Source: Anniella stebbinsi (lineage: Eukaryota > Chordata > Lepidosauria > Squamata > Anniellidae). From it: a stretch of 64,000 bases of DNA. Every line of letters begins with the position of its first letter. The first letter of the stretch is position 1. A program made the position numbers and the translations under genes. The DNA lies in contig JARDYH010000003.1 of assembly GCA_029215795.1 (NCBI GenBank), positions 93,280,609 through 93,344,608 on the forward strand. Direction: 5' to 3'. The notes under the pieces were generated by a model. It ran no database searches and was not told the DNA's origin. It worked only from the letters and a program-made list of their open reading frames with translations. Positions 45,271-57,189 of the stretch are shown piece by piece.

Positions 45271-45392
45271 TCACTGGGCTATGAATTAGGACTATTAATG
45301 TACTTCTTATAATAAACAAGGTGCTGGGGCAATCTCTTTGCAGAATTGCAGTAACGTCTGAAGCTTTAATTGCAGGCAAGTGAAAAGTCACT

Positions 45393-45575
45393 TAGGCTGC
45401 AATTCCTATACTCACTTACTGGGGAATCAGCATCACTGAACGCAACAGGACTTACGGTACTTCTAAGAAGATATGTATAGCTTAGCAGTAAGGCTAGAAT
45501 CCTTATACACCCTTACTGAGGAAAAAGCTGCACTGAACACAGTGGGATTTACTTCTGAGTCAACTTGTGAGTTGA
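45393..45575 (+). repeat. Two adjacent degraded family K repeats
   Basis: GGCTGCAATTCCTATACTCACTTACTG and then GCTAGAATCCTTATACACCCTTACTG ... GTGGGATTTACTTCTGAGT both follow the family K pattern seen at 34265. Confidence 0.5.
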
Positions 45576-45599
45576 TGTCCCAAACATCCGGAGATCTAC

Positions 45600-45758
45600 T
45601 TTGTGCCCACCCCATGTCTACTCAGACTGACAATGACTCTTTAGGTAGAGGCCTTTACATCACTTGCCATTTGACCCTTTTGAACAGGAGGTCCCAGGGA
45701 CTGAACATGGGACCTTCTGATTACAAAGCATGGGCTCCTCCACTGAGCTGAGGTCCAC
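45600..45758 (-). mobile_element. tRNA-derived SINE (family S) copy 3
   Basis: On the minus strand the tRNA-like head CTCAGTGGAGGAGCCCATGC and B-box-like CATGTTCAGTCCCTGG are clear; the downstream body is diverged. Confidence 0.6.
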
Positions 45759-46014
45759 TGGAGGAAAGGTCCCCAAATTAAAGACTTCCAGGTAGGCTCT
45801 CAGCTAAGCACTGGCTGGAAGTGAAGCATGTGAGAGAAATCAGAAAAAAAATGGGATCTCTGTCCTTACTTGTGCATTCAATCTCAGCTCCTCTCCAAGC
45901 TACTTCCGAGAAAGTCTTGCCTGGCTCCTAAGTTATACAAATGCTGAAGCTGTTGGTTCTGGCCTAAAGGCTCTACGTACAAATAGATGAAGCAATTGGG
46001 TTTCCCACCACCAC

Positions 46015-46336
46015 TAAGCTGACCATATGAAAAGGAGGACAGGGCTCATGTAACTTTAACAGTTGTAGAGAAAAGGGAATTTCAGCTGGTGTCATTTGTA
46101 TGCAATTAGTTCCTGGTGAAATTCCCTCTTCATCACAACAGTTAAAGTTGCAGGGGCCCTGCCTTTTTTTGTATATGGTCACTCTAGTATAGTGCCTACA
46201 ACTTTAACTGTTGTGATGAAGAGGGAATTTCACCAGGAACTAATTGCATACAAATGACACCAGCTGAAATTCCCTTTTCTCTTTTTCCCTTTTAAAGTTA
46301 CATGAGCCCTGTCCTCCTTTTCATATGGTCAGCCTA
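46015..46336. mobile_element. Palindromic hAT-like MITE, family A copy 2
   Basis: 322 bp with perfect 8 bp flanking duplication ACCACCAC (46007-46014 and 46337-46344). Termini TAAGCTGACCATATG and CATATGGTCAGCCTA. Interior as in copy 1. Confidence 0.9.
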
Positions 46337-46398
46337 ACCACCACTCCTCTCTTTGTCATAACAGTTTTTAAAAAATCAGATCCCTAAAGATTATGGGG

Positions 46399-46423
46399 GG
46401 TTTGTGTGTGTGTGTGTGTGTGT
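46399..46423. repeat. (GT)n microsatellite
   Basis: Uninterrupted alternating GT of about 12 units. Confidence 0.9.
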
Positions 46424-47082
46424 TTTAAATCCACAGTGTAGCCATGCTTGCATTCTTTGGGAAGTTCATTGATTAACTCCTAGTCAGAAACAATTACCAA
46501 TTCTTGTTTCATAATCGGCAATGTTTTAAAAACAACAACAACCCAAAAAATCTCTTGAGTAGTGAAGCGTGCAGACTGTCTTCCTGAAACAGAATCCCTG
46601 CTGGAATTTTCCTTAAAGGTTTTAATATAGAGTGAAAAGTTTTTGTATGTTCTAACTCCTTGAAGCTGGGGATTCCAAGGGGATGTTTAAATAGCAAAAG
46701 GCTAAAGGCCACCTTCACACTGCCTTTGTGGTTGTGTAAACACAAGAGCACATGCAGGTTGTCTTGTAAATTGCATTTTATACTTGATCAGCCTGAAATG
46801 ATGTGACATGGAAGCGTCTTGCACAGAAGCCATGATGACATCAGTGCAGGTAAAGCAGCAGTGAATTCACTCCATTAAATGCATGAGGGTTTTTTCTGTG
46901 GCTCTCCCTTTAAGACGCTTTATGGTGTGGGGTTCCTCGGATGCTTACGCATGATTGTCCCAGACACAAATCTGCCATGCAGAGCTGCTTGGCACAATGA
47001 ATGTGTCTCTTAATGTGAATGATAAAAAATAATTTTCTATAAATGGCTGCATGCATCTTATGAACTGAAGAAAAGCTTATGC

Positions 47083-47165
47083 CAGCCTTCCCCAACTGGC
47101 CATGTTGGCTGGGAATGATGGGAGTTGCAGTCCAACATATCTGGAGGGCACCAGGGTGGGAGGCT
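47083..47165. mobile_element. Family P palindromic MITE, short copy
   Basis: CAGCCTTCCCCAACTGGCC and GGAGGGCACCAGGGTGGGAGGCT are mirrored ends; the shared TTATGC on both sides suggests a target duplication. Confidence 0.6.
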
Positions 47166-47234
47166 TATGCTAGCTTTGAAGGCTGGCTTTGTTAGCCTTT
47201 AAGGCACTTTCGTGTTTTTGCTACAATAGACTGA

Positions 47235-47592
47235 GGGTGCCTCTACAAGAGCGACTTAAAGCTCTTTCAAGGCACATTTAAAATTTGACCTCTACAAGAG
47301 CGGAGCGCAAATCGGGGGTTGAGGCGCTTTTTCTGTCCGATTATGCGCATTATCGAATGCGCGTTAAATAGTGAGTTTTAATTTACCACGGCAGTTAAAG
47401 CGCCTTATGACCATGTAAACAAGCGATTCTCCGCATTAAACACCTCTAAAGTGCGTTTCATACAACCAGTAAGGCAACCAGTTATGCGCTTAACCGTGTC
47501 CCGCATATACTGATTTGCCGTAAAAGCGATTGCGAGAAGATGCACATAATCGGACAACCAGGCATCAAACCAAAATCTTGTAGAGGGGACCT
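47235..47592 (+). mobile_element. Family C element, full-length
   Basis: Termini GGGTGCCTCTACAAGAG and CTTGTAGAGGGGACC are inverted repeats. Interior landmarks: ATTATGCGCATTATCG, AATGCGCGTTAAATAG, CATGTAAACAAGCGATTCTC and CGTAAAAGCGATTGCGAG. The many CpG and GCGC motifs contrast with AT-rich flanks. No coding capacity. Other copies at 23064, 27587 (composite) and 63164. Confidence 0.75.
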
Positions 47593-48863
47593 TACACAAC
47601 TGGTAGTTCTAAATGGCTAGAGTTTGTCAACATTTGATTTAAGATCAGCCAGAGCTGAACCTATTGCGTCAATGGGTGGAGACAGAATAGAATCAAGTGA
47701 GCTAGGTGGAGCTAAGCTAGAATTGTGTTATCGGCGAAACCAATGTGGAAACTCTCAGATGGAATCTGGAATTTATGGGTCTTTCAAATTGTTTACCTGA
47801 CAGAATACAAGTTTTACCAGTCGGACCAATACAACACTGGCTTTCTGGCAGCCCTAGGAAAGCCCATTCAATCTCTTGCACAGGAATGTATTTTACCTCA
47901 GTTGTAGCTTCTATAACAATACTTGCATGAGCTTCAAGCTCATTTCTGATTTACCCTGGACAGAAGGCTGTTCAATATCGGAAAGCCTGATAAATGGACT
48001 AAGGCTTTCCTTTGGAAATACAATAAAGTGACAAAAATTAGGACCGCCCCACACCCCATATCCCATCATGTACCTGCAATCCCCTGCCACATCAGCCATA
48101 ACTTTCAATAAGGGAACAATTAAAAACTCATCCCTTCACATCAGAAGGAGGCCATCCTTGTATGCCACAGCTCAACGTTCCGTTGCTGGCTGTAATTATA
48201 ATCATTATGGAGAAAACACAGAGGGGTTATTGAACAGTCACACTGTTTAAGTACTTACTAATTATATAACGTACAGTGCAAGCGCAGCCCAGATTGACTC
48301 TCACCAAGAATAGCTAGGGCCTGTGGCATCCATCTAAATTAAAAACCTACTCAGAATGATAACCTTAAGTAACTACACACTTTGGAAGCAGCTGAGTACG
48401 AATTAGAACTCAACTAAATTCCGTGTAAATGGCTCGGCTTTTATTAGTAGTCTCCAGTGGAATCACATCTGAGTGACAGAATAACCACAAGTATTTCTTA
48501 TGGGCTAAAGTCCTATCAGGTTTGAATGGCAGTGGGGAGGAGGCCAAAATGGAGGGTTTTAATCCTTTTCCTGCCATGGTCTCACTCATTTGTCCAGACT
48601 GACCATGGTATAGGAGGGAGGGAAAGTTTCTTCCCTCACGACCTAGAATCTAAGGCATGAGTGTGTTTATTAAGATCCTTCATTCTTTTCCTATTTTGAG
48701 CCTGAACTTGGCTTTGGGCAAGAAGTTTCTATGGTATGCAGGTTCTCCTCTCTGCAACATTTTCTCCCAAGCACAGCATTTTATGTTTTCTGATTTGAAA
48801 GGGAAAAAAGAGCAACAGACATTCATTTAAGCAGGGGAAAGTAAAGGAATGCATTAAGTTATG
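47593..48863. other. Non-coding stretch, nothing recognised
   Basis: No repeat or exon identified. Confidence 0.4.
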
Positions 48864-48988
48864 GGTGGGCAGAAAGTAGATCATCAGACATTTTGGACTT
48901 CTACTCCCAATATCATTGGCCATGCTGGAAAGGGCTTCTGGGAGTTGCCGTTCAAAACATCTGGGGATCTACATTCTGCCTACCCCTG
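48864..48988. mobile_element. Family P-like palindromic MITE
   Basis: GGTGGGCAGAAAGTAGATCAT and GGGATCTACATTCTGCCTACCCC form the terminal inverted repeats around ACTTCTACTCCCAATATC / CTGGGAGTTGCCGTTC. Confidence 0.65.
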
Positions 48989-49084
48989 CATTAGGGTAGG
49001 TATAGATGTTCATAAAAACAAAAGTCACTGCATTCTGTACCATATTCACAAAATGCCATTATTCCCCTGCAGGACTGACCATGT

Positions 49085-49404
49085 TAGGCTGACCATATGA
49101 AAAGGAGGACAGGGCTCCTGTAACTTTAACAGTTGTAGAGAAAAGGAGATTTCAGCTGGTGTCATTTGTATGCAATTAGTTCCTGGTGAAATTGCCTCTT
49201 CATCACAACAGTTAAAGTTGCAGGCACTATACTAGAGTGACCATATACAAAAGAAGGCAGGGCCACTGCACCTTTAACTGGTGTGATGAAGAGGGAATTC
49301 CACCAGGAACTAATTGCATACAAATGACACTGGCTGAAATTCCCTTTTCTCTACAACTGTTAAAGTTACAGGAGCCCTGTCCTCCTTTTCATATGGTCAG
49401 CCTA
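49085..49404. mobile_element. Palindromic hAT-like MITE, family A copy 3
   Basis: 320 bp with termini TAGGCTGACCATATG and CATATGGTCAGCCTA. ACCATG is shared between the flanks, a partial trace of the target duplication. The centre (AGGCACTATACTAGAGTGACC) is inverted relative to copies 1 and 2, as expected if the palindrome can switch orientation by recombination between arms. Confidence 0.85.
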
Positions 49405-50487
49405 ACCATGGAGTAAATTGGTCCTGCAGGTTTTGTAGTAGAGCAGGCCATGCATAGTGCTGAACAGCTGACAGTTGTAGTTCCTGCCCGCTACTCCCCC
49501 TTTCGGAGCTTTTAATTAACTGTAGAATTAACTAGCAAATGCATGACTGTTCCAGCATGGTGTTGTTGTTTTTAAAGTACAACCCACTTGCAAAGCTTTG
49601 CAAAACTACTCTGAGCGGTGGAAGGAGGGATTACAGCTGTCATCCAATCACAGCTGTAAACATCTGGCAGGACCAGCAAAGGCAGGTGACAGAAAAGTTC
49701 ACCTCACCTCTCAAAGAGACCATGACAACTGCTGTTAATAGATACATCTAGACAGATAAAATATCAAAAAACAAATGCTATAATTAATTAATCCAAGCAG
49801 GCAAAGTTAAACTGACAGACAACATTTAATCAGTGGGGCTGAGGATGAAAGGCTCACTTGATTATCCTTTAAAGCCATTTTGGCTCTAGTTTCTGATTGT
49901 AAAAGGCCAATAAGAAAAAGAAAACGGCCATAAAAAAGAAAGTATCAATGATATTTCTTCTATCAATAAATAGTTTTTGGTAATTAAAATTACACATTAC
50001 CTTACACTTCTTTAAATATTGTAAAAAAAAAGCATCTATATCGACAGTGATGATGATATTTAATTGATAAAAGGTAGATAATAATTCAATTATGTTTTTA
50101 AATGGTCACTAGCTCTAGTTTATAATTTATTGCAGGAAATATTAAATATTTGGGAAGGGATTCTGTCACTTCTGCATTCTGCAGTAAAATTGTAGGTTGC
50201 TGATGCAAAATAGAAGGAAAATAGTTCGAGGCAAAATTAGAAAAAGCAAGCAAGTAGGGTGAAAGGATGAAAAAATAAGAGGAATCCCCCCCCAAATTTT
50301 CCAAAAATCTCTGTGAAAAAAATGGTGTGTGTGTTTTATTGCTGCAGTTTTAATTTGGTTTCCCCACCCCCAGGCCTTCAACTCTTTCACTGTGAGAACA
50401 GGCTAAACTCACAGCAAACTATGATTAGAGTACCCCAGAACTATTAGAGAGAATCAGTGCGTGAAAGAGGAGGAATGAGCCTGTGGG
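49405..50487. other. AT-rich non-coding stretch
   Basis: A-rich runs at 50023-50032 and a low-complexity segment to 50340. No exon or element boundaries identified. Confidence 0.4.
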
Positions 50488-50546
50488 CTTCCCTACATGA
50501 GGCTTTTGTTGTTCACTCGTGATTGGTCATTCATGGAAACTTGTGG
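50488..50546 (+). mobile_element. MITE family G left end (fragment)
   Basis: GGCTTCCCTACATGAGGCTTTT and GATTGGTCATTCATGGAAACTTGTGGGTCC match the first 60 bp of the copy at 56049. The remainder is missing and an L2 tail follows directly. Confidence 0.55.
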
Positions 50547-50820
50547 GTCCTTCTCTTCCATCACTCCCAGACTATGGAATGGTCTGCCGGAGGAGATTAG
50601 ACAAATTAGCAGTCTTCGTGAATTTAAGAGAGTCATGAAGACTGCTCTCTTCCGGCAGGCCTATCCAGATGAATTTTAAGATGTTTTAATGATGTATTTT
50701 TTTCCTTGTTTTAAATTTTTTTAACTGTTTGTGATTCTGTGTTTATATTGTTGTTGTTCCCCGCCTCGATCCGGAGGGAGAGGCGGGTTATAAATAAATA
50801 TTATTATTATTATTATTATT
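50547..50820 (+). mobile_element. L2 3' end (copy B4)
   Basis: Encodes only PRLWNGLPEEIRQISSLREF...AYPDEF and its stop, then the 3' untranslated region with CCCCGCCTCGATCCGGAGGG and an (ATT)n tail. It is closest to copy B3. Confidence 0.9.
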
Positions 50821-50823
50821 CCT

Positions 50824-53800
50824 ATGTGCACTGCTCAGAATCTATTTTAGATATGGAACGGTATATTAATATTGTAAATAATAATAATAATAGCTCATTA
50901 TGTTAACCAGATGATTTGGTTAATGCGTTTGCATCTTTTTTCCATTTATATTTTTACATGGTTCATTCTGTCTAATTATACACTAATAATGACTTGCAGT
51001 TAAACAAACAAACTTCAACATATTTTACAATTTGTGCAGTAGCAAATTCAGAAATCAAGGGGCTAAACCACATCAAAGTCCCAGTGATTTCAATAGCAGT
51101 GAAAACTTTTAAGACCAATCCCAAAATGTGCTGGAACAGTTACAACAGCCAGAATTGTCCTTGACAGAATTAATGAAAAAGGAAAATATCTGAACAAACA
51201 TCATTTACGGTTGAGAATATTAACTGACTAGGTTAGACAGTGGATTATTTTTGTCTTTAAGACAAAAATAGCGTAAAATATTGAACGGACAATTTCAAAG
51301 GTAGGATACTGAATATGACATGGTTTCATAACGCAGCCCAATTGACTAGCCAATTTTACTTCTTGTTTAATATTGATCAGATAAGTATAGGCCACTTGTG
51401 GGTAATCATGGACCTCAATATTCTTGAACTGGATACACACAAATGTAAACTGTATTTTTATGTAGAGCCAAGGGGAGAAAAGGGGGTTGTTTTGCACTTA
51501 GCTGGCTAGAGCATATAAATGTTCCACTGAATGTCACAAAATATTTAACTATTGAAAATCATATAGAAATGATGACCTTGGGCAGAATTTGAGAATGACT
51601 GAAAATATTGTATGTCTGAAATTTTATTTTTAATTATTTTTAAAAAATAAATAAATACTTAGGAGACTGAAATCATGGATAAATAAAAGTTGTTGACCGT
51701 CGATGTTAATGGATGGAACAATATATATTCTAGGCCCTATATATTATGATGCCTCAAGAAATCCTTCTCAAGAAACAGCATATATGCATGTGTTAGAAAA
51801 TAAGAAGGTGGCCATTCTGTAAGTCAAAACGTACCTCTAAGTCAAAAGAGGTATGTGTATGAAACAATTTTTGTACTTTTTGGGGGGTAAGTTTTGTAAA
51901 GAACGGAAGATATATTCTAATAATTAAGAGCAAATTTCAGTTGTCTACATTCACAAATCATGACATTTTAAAAAAAAATCCCTTGAGATATGGAGAAGTT
52001 TGGTTGAAGGTGAACCTATCCTAGGACTGAATATGGATAGAATTCTAACAAGAAGCATGCATATCATTTTTGCTGTGTATTTGATAAACGAATTCATTTA
52101 TACGACACTCAGAGACTATGGCATCCCGGTGAAAGAGGTTTGGCTTTTATCCCCTACATATTAGGGTCTGAGTGAGCAGATGATTTGTCCACTAATTCAG
52201 CCCATAGCATGGAGGCAAGTGGAAGCGCCTGCTCTCCTCACTTACTCAAGGTATAGTATTGGTTCTACCACAGCCACCACATTGCCACCTGGCAGCTATC
52301 AGGCAAACTTTGGCTAAGCGCTGGAAAACACAAAATAAGCAAGCAAGCAAGAAATGTCTGACTTTAAAAGGTCTAGAAAAATATTTACCCTTAATTAAGA
52401 TAATGACTGTACAATATCAATCTGTAATAGATTGCCTGGTTGTCAGCGGTTCATTATATTTCAGATGAACTCTCCGCATACTCTCTTAATAAGGAGTTAT
52501 GTTCTCTCTCTCTCTCTTTTTGTGTGTGTAGTCACAATGATGGTTTTATTTGTATATGTAAATGTAAACAAACAAAATTTGTAAATGACTGGAAATATAG
52601 AATACAGATGGGAAAATTTATTTCCAGTCTGGGTCACTGTTGAATATTTTAATCCATAATTCCACTCTGTTCCGCTCAAATATTATTTGTATATGTAAAT
52701 GTATCATTTCTCTGAAAAAATATGCAACTAATACACTACGTAGGCTTGCTGTATGAACCTGAATGTGTTCTCCCCACCTGAATGTGCTCTCCCCACCTGA
52801 ATGTGCCCCACTAACATACAACCATTATATTAAATTGTTTTGATAAAACTGTTTGAAGTTTAAACTCCTCAGAAATATTGGGATGAAAGGTACTTTCTAA
52901 ATGCTAAGTAACATTCTTATCCCACGTCCGTCCTCTGTTCCCTTCAGACTATAATCCTATACTCACACCTGGGATCAGGCGCCATGCAGAGTCACTTTCA
53001 AATTACCTCTATAAGGTGGCTTTTATTATAAAAAGCAGGCTTCAGGAATTCATGATTTCCTACAGCTGAATACACTCCCATTTCAAAATGTAAGAAGTGG
53101 TGTGGTGAAAGATCAGTAGATCTCCTTGCTATAACCCAGACTCAAGAAACATATATTTGCACTTTGTTTAGCCATTAAAACTGCCAGCTGTTTCATGGCA
53201 TCTTTGGCTTTAAGGATTTGAAAACAGGAATCACAGTTTGATGCTGAACACACAAATGAAGTACATTCAGCTGACGGGAGATGATTTCATCCCCTTCCAT
53301 TTCTTAGAAGGCCATTTGAGCCAGAATGCAACATTTTGTTTCTACAGAAGTCAATAGATGACGGGACTTTCTGTCTGGAAAAAAAAAGGAAAGGAGGAAT
53401 ATGGATTCTCTACAAATCTCATCAATCACAGTTCAAGATGACAAGGCCACCTTCCTTCCTTGTTTCTCAGCTCTTTAGATAATGGAGAACACTCTATAAT
53501 TGCTACAAACAAACAAATACATTTGACTAGAATGCCTTCAGTCTTAAAAATGTAAAATCTGGAAAAACATATGAATGACTAAAAAAGGGGTAGGGGGAAA
53601 TATTGAATTGAAGTCTTCCCCATTTAAATTCCATTCTGGGATCATAATTACTTATACAAGGGCATATAATAATCTAGAGCTTGAATAATTAGAAGGCAAT
53701 GATCTTTTAGCTTTGGGTAGAATTGGAAGTCATGCCTGTTCCTGGTGATAAACAGAATACAGTTCCTCCTTATGTACAGATTTCTGCCTGAGCAACCTGT

Positions 53801-54168
53801 TTTATTAGTGGACTTGAGTACTGCATCCAACAGCTGTTCCACGGAAAAGTGGGGGAGGGTAAGGATTTTGCCTCTTTCGGTATAATAATTACTACTGGGA
53901 AGCTGTATAAAGAGAAATTACCGTTTATCAATGTTTGTACTGACAGTGCCACATTTCAAAGAAAAAGAAACCTGCTCAGTATTACAGTTCTCACACCTAT
54001 AAATCAATATATTAATATCAGAGCTGTCAAACAGCCCAACTGTCACCCCTCTATTTATTGTGCAGATGGGGCAGGGAACAGGCCTCAAACTCAGGTATGT
54101 GAGGTTAGATCCCTGAACCAGTAAGTACCAATGTACTACTAGAACAAGGTAATTCTACAGACACAGAC
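50824..54168. other. Long AT-rich non-coding stretch
   Basis: The longest stretch without a recognised element. It includes an ATA/ATT-rich tract at 50877-50890, a CTCTCTCT run at 52503-52518 and a three-unit 19 bp tandem repeat (separate entry). No exon with both splice sites was found. Confidence 0.4.
52758..52810. repeat. 19 bp tandem repeat, nearly three units
   Basis: CCTGAATGTGTTCTCCCCA, CCTGAATGTGCTCTCCCCA and a shortened third unit CCTGAATGTGCCCCA. Confidence 0.9.
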
Positions 54169-54292
54169 CTGGAGCGGATCTACACTACTGCTTTATAATG
54201 ATTTTGAACCATTGTGAATGGTTTATAACCATTATCAACAGTTATAAACTGTTTTAAAGTGTTATATCCTGCTTGGTGTAGATCTGCCCCTG
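54169..54292 (+). mobile_element. Short palindromic MITE, family I copy 2
   Basis: GGAGCGGATCTACAC and GTGTAGATCTGCCCC are terminal inverted repeats; ATGGTTTATAACCATTATC and GTTATAAACTG give further internal symmetry. Confidence 0.7.
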
Positions 54293-55588
54293 GTTTGCAT
54301 AATCACAGTGGCTGAAAAAAAACATGGTGGCTTGTTTAAACCATGGCTCATGCTGGGTGCCATTTGCCTAAGTACTTGTCCAGGTGTGGCTTAATGTGTT
54401 GTCCAGACACAAGCTGCATGGCTTGTTTGAGAGGGAAGCAACCCTCAAATAACCCATGAACACCCAGGTTTCAGGTTATTTACAAATGTAGAGCTTGAGC
54501 TAAGGGGAGAGGCATGTACACAGGCAATAGCCATATTTGCACATAATTATAAGCCAACATTCTTGACTTATTAAACCATGATGTGAACAAGCAGCATGCT
54601 AATGCACACAGTCTGTTTGTTCCTAGTTTGCTCTTTCCTTCATGTGAGCAGATAAACAAATCAGGCGAGGATAGCCTATACAGTCCACCTCAATGAGAAT
54701 TAAGCTCAGGTCTTAGGGGGGCAAACACACTAGTTATCCTTGCAAAGGGTATCTTAGGTGTCTCCCCTTCTTGCTTTTTCATCTAACTCAAGCATTGCAG
54801 CTTGACAGTGATGCTCTCCCATGATCAATCACCTGAGCTTCCCAAACCGGTCAGGGTATACTGGAGGGGTTACAACAATGCAACACTTTAAATCAACCTG
54901 TCTCCTGTCACACTGAAAACTTCTGTTGATTGATGGGACCATAGGTTGAAAAATGAGAGAGAAAGGTTGAGTATGCATACAGGTACCCAGGCAGATGAAA
55001 TAATTAATCATCCCATAATTAAGAAGAGCCAATGCCATTTTCAGTATCCTCCTAGAAGTTTAGAATAGATCTCTGAAATAAAATAATAATTATAGATAAT
55101 GGCTGATAATGGCATGTGATCAGGGAGGGGGAGGGGCAAGCTGAAACCCACTGCATTTAATGCAATGTAGTCTGCATATATGTATTGCAAATAATGAGAT
55201 CTCCAGGGCCCAATTTGGCCATTTATTCATCGTTATAAAATGCAGTTTAATTTTCCACCCCCTGTTGCTTTTGAGACCAAGCTGTTTGCAAATTTAACAA
55301 TGATACATTTTTGACGGCAATTCTCGTTAAAGATGCTTTGCTCTGCTTAGCTCCATCTGAATTAAGACGTATCAAATGCAATATCCCACCATGCTACATG
55401 ATCCACTTGGGTTGTGGTACAAAGAACTTGTACAGGAGCAAGTTTCACCTCTTAATGAATAATGTGGGTCCTATCCCTACTTTTCATGGGGGATGGAGAG
55501 GGAGAAACCTTGCCAATTGTTTTTCAAAGGAGATGCATTAGGCTGGGATTAAAACCATATGCAGGTGTTCAGCCTGCTCACATGAGGT
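54293..55588. other. Non-coding stretch, palindrome-like segment and possible conserved element
   Basis: 54330-54470 has GTTTAAACCATGG-type segments like those near 11.3 kb. 55140-55400 lacks recognised repeats and contains TATTGCAAATAATGAG and TTTGCAAATTTAAC, octamer- and homeodomain-like sites compatible with an enhancer. No comparative support is available. Confidence 0.3.
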
Positions 55589-55786
55589 CTAGGAACATAG
55601 GAAGCTGCCTTATACTGAGTCAGATCATTGGTTCATCCAGGCCAGTATTGTCAACACTGACTAGCAGCAGCTCTCCAGGGTGTCAGGCAAGATTCTTTCT
55701 TAGCCCTTACCTAGAGAAGCTGATGATTGAACCTGGGCCCTTCTGAAGCAATGTATGTGCTCTATCACTGAGCCATGATCCTTTCC
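55589..55786 (-). mobile_element. tRNA-derived SINE (family S) copy 4
   Basis: Plus-strand order is the mirror of a tRNA SINE: GGAAGCTGCCTTATACTGAGTCAGA, GGCCAGTATTGTCAACACTGACTAGCAGC, then GATTGAACCTGGG and CTCTATCACTGAGCCATG at the tRNA-like end. This is the best-preserved copy. Confidence 0.75.
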
Positions 55787-55987
55787 CTAAAAATGTGCTA
55801 AAATTTGGTGGTTCACACAATTTGGTGGTTCACACAAAACCCAGCCCCAATGTACCATGGACTCCCCTAAAAACCTTTCTAAGGTATGAAGAGTTTTCTA
55901 AGACAGGGTCCTGATGTTCAGCTGAACACATTTACATCCTACCTTCAAACCTAACTGTGCAGAGGTCTGTAGAGGAGCCCATGTTCC

Positions 55988-56490
55988 CAAGGACATAGGA
56001 AACTGCCTTATACTGAGTCAGACCACTGGTCTCTCTAGCTCAATATTAGGCTTCTCTGCATGAGGCTTTTATCATGTGCTTATCATTGGTCACCCACAGA
56101 AGTTTATGGGTCCTTTCCTTTATATGTCGTCAACCTCCAGGGCCTCTCCTGTGCTTTACAACCTTTTTCCTGGCTTTTTTTTCTTAACAGGGCAATGTGG
56201 TAATAAATTTTAATCACGTTTTGAAGTGCTCCAATGGCTGGTGAATTTCAGAAACCCCACTATATCACAGCATCACCTAGTGGCTGTATAATAAAACATA
56301 TAGAACTTGCAAACAAAGGAACCACCTGAAAAAAGCATGTGCAAGCATGTGCAAAGGAGCCAACCTTAATCCCACAAAGAATCTAGAAGCAGAAGCTCCA
56401 GTAAGGATGTGGGATAAAAGCCTGGTGTAGAGAAGCCCATTGTCTAATCTGAGGGGCATCAGCTCTACCACTGAGCTGCAGTCGTTCCCA
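55988..56490 (-). mobile_element. tRNA-derived SINE (family S) copy 5, split by a MITE
   Basis: The left part (55988-56048) ends CTAGCTCAATATTA. The right part (56438-56490) resumes with ATTGTCTAATCTGAGG and ends CTCTACCACTGAGCTGCAG. Between them lies a family G MITE. The right part also has an internal deletion relative to copy 4. Confidence 0.65.
56049..56437 (+). mobile_element. MITE family G copy 2, nested in a SINE
   Basis: Termini GGCTTCTCTGCATGAGGCTT and GTGTAGAGAAGCC are inverted repeats. Interior: CCAGGGCCTCTCCTGTG, CAGCATCACCTAGTGG and TCTAGAAGCAGAAGC. Superfamily not determined; no clear target duplication. Confidence 0.65.
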
Positions 56491-57189
56491 TTGGGGCAGA
56501 CCTGCATGTGTACTTCCACACCCATACACAGTTTTATGCCTTGCGTGTCCAGGCAGATGCCTGCTTAGGGCTTAGCTTCAATGCTGATCATGAGGTTGCC
56601 AAAAAGGCAAGGCCATGTCAAGTTCCCCCTCTGACTCTTGTAACATGTACCTGCATGTTTCCCCACCCTCTTGGTGACAATAATATGCAGAAGGGGCAGT
56701 GGAACACACCTGATGACATCACAAAAAGTGCATCCGCAAACACAATAGCAATCACGATACAGGGAGTGAAGGGGGTGGGGCTTCAGCAGCGTTGTTCTAA
56801 TCGGCATCGTATCTAATTCTGGCTTCAGAGTTCCCTGCTGTTTGTCGTGGTCACTTGCAATAAGCTTTTTCCTTGAAAAAAGAGCCTTTGCTCAAAAGTG
56901 CATTGAGGATCGTTCGCTTCTTTTTTAAAAAGGAGACTTTGGACATGTGTTGGAATTTAATCACAGGGCTGGAGGAGAGGGGAGGAGAGGCAGAAATCAG
57001 TTACACTTATGGCACCTGACAAACTCAATTGAGAAGAACCCATTCTGCCTGGTCAAATCCATAACTGCTACCTGGGACCTACATATATACTATAGGTGCT
57101 GGAGTATTTTGTTTGGTCCGCAATTTAAAATGAGCCAACCTAATTCATACTTTCTAGAAAAATGTGTGGATTAGAACACGGCTACCCTT
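56491..57189. other. Non-coding stretch, nothing recognised
   Basis: No exon or element identified. Confidence 0.4.
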
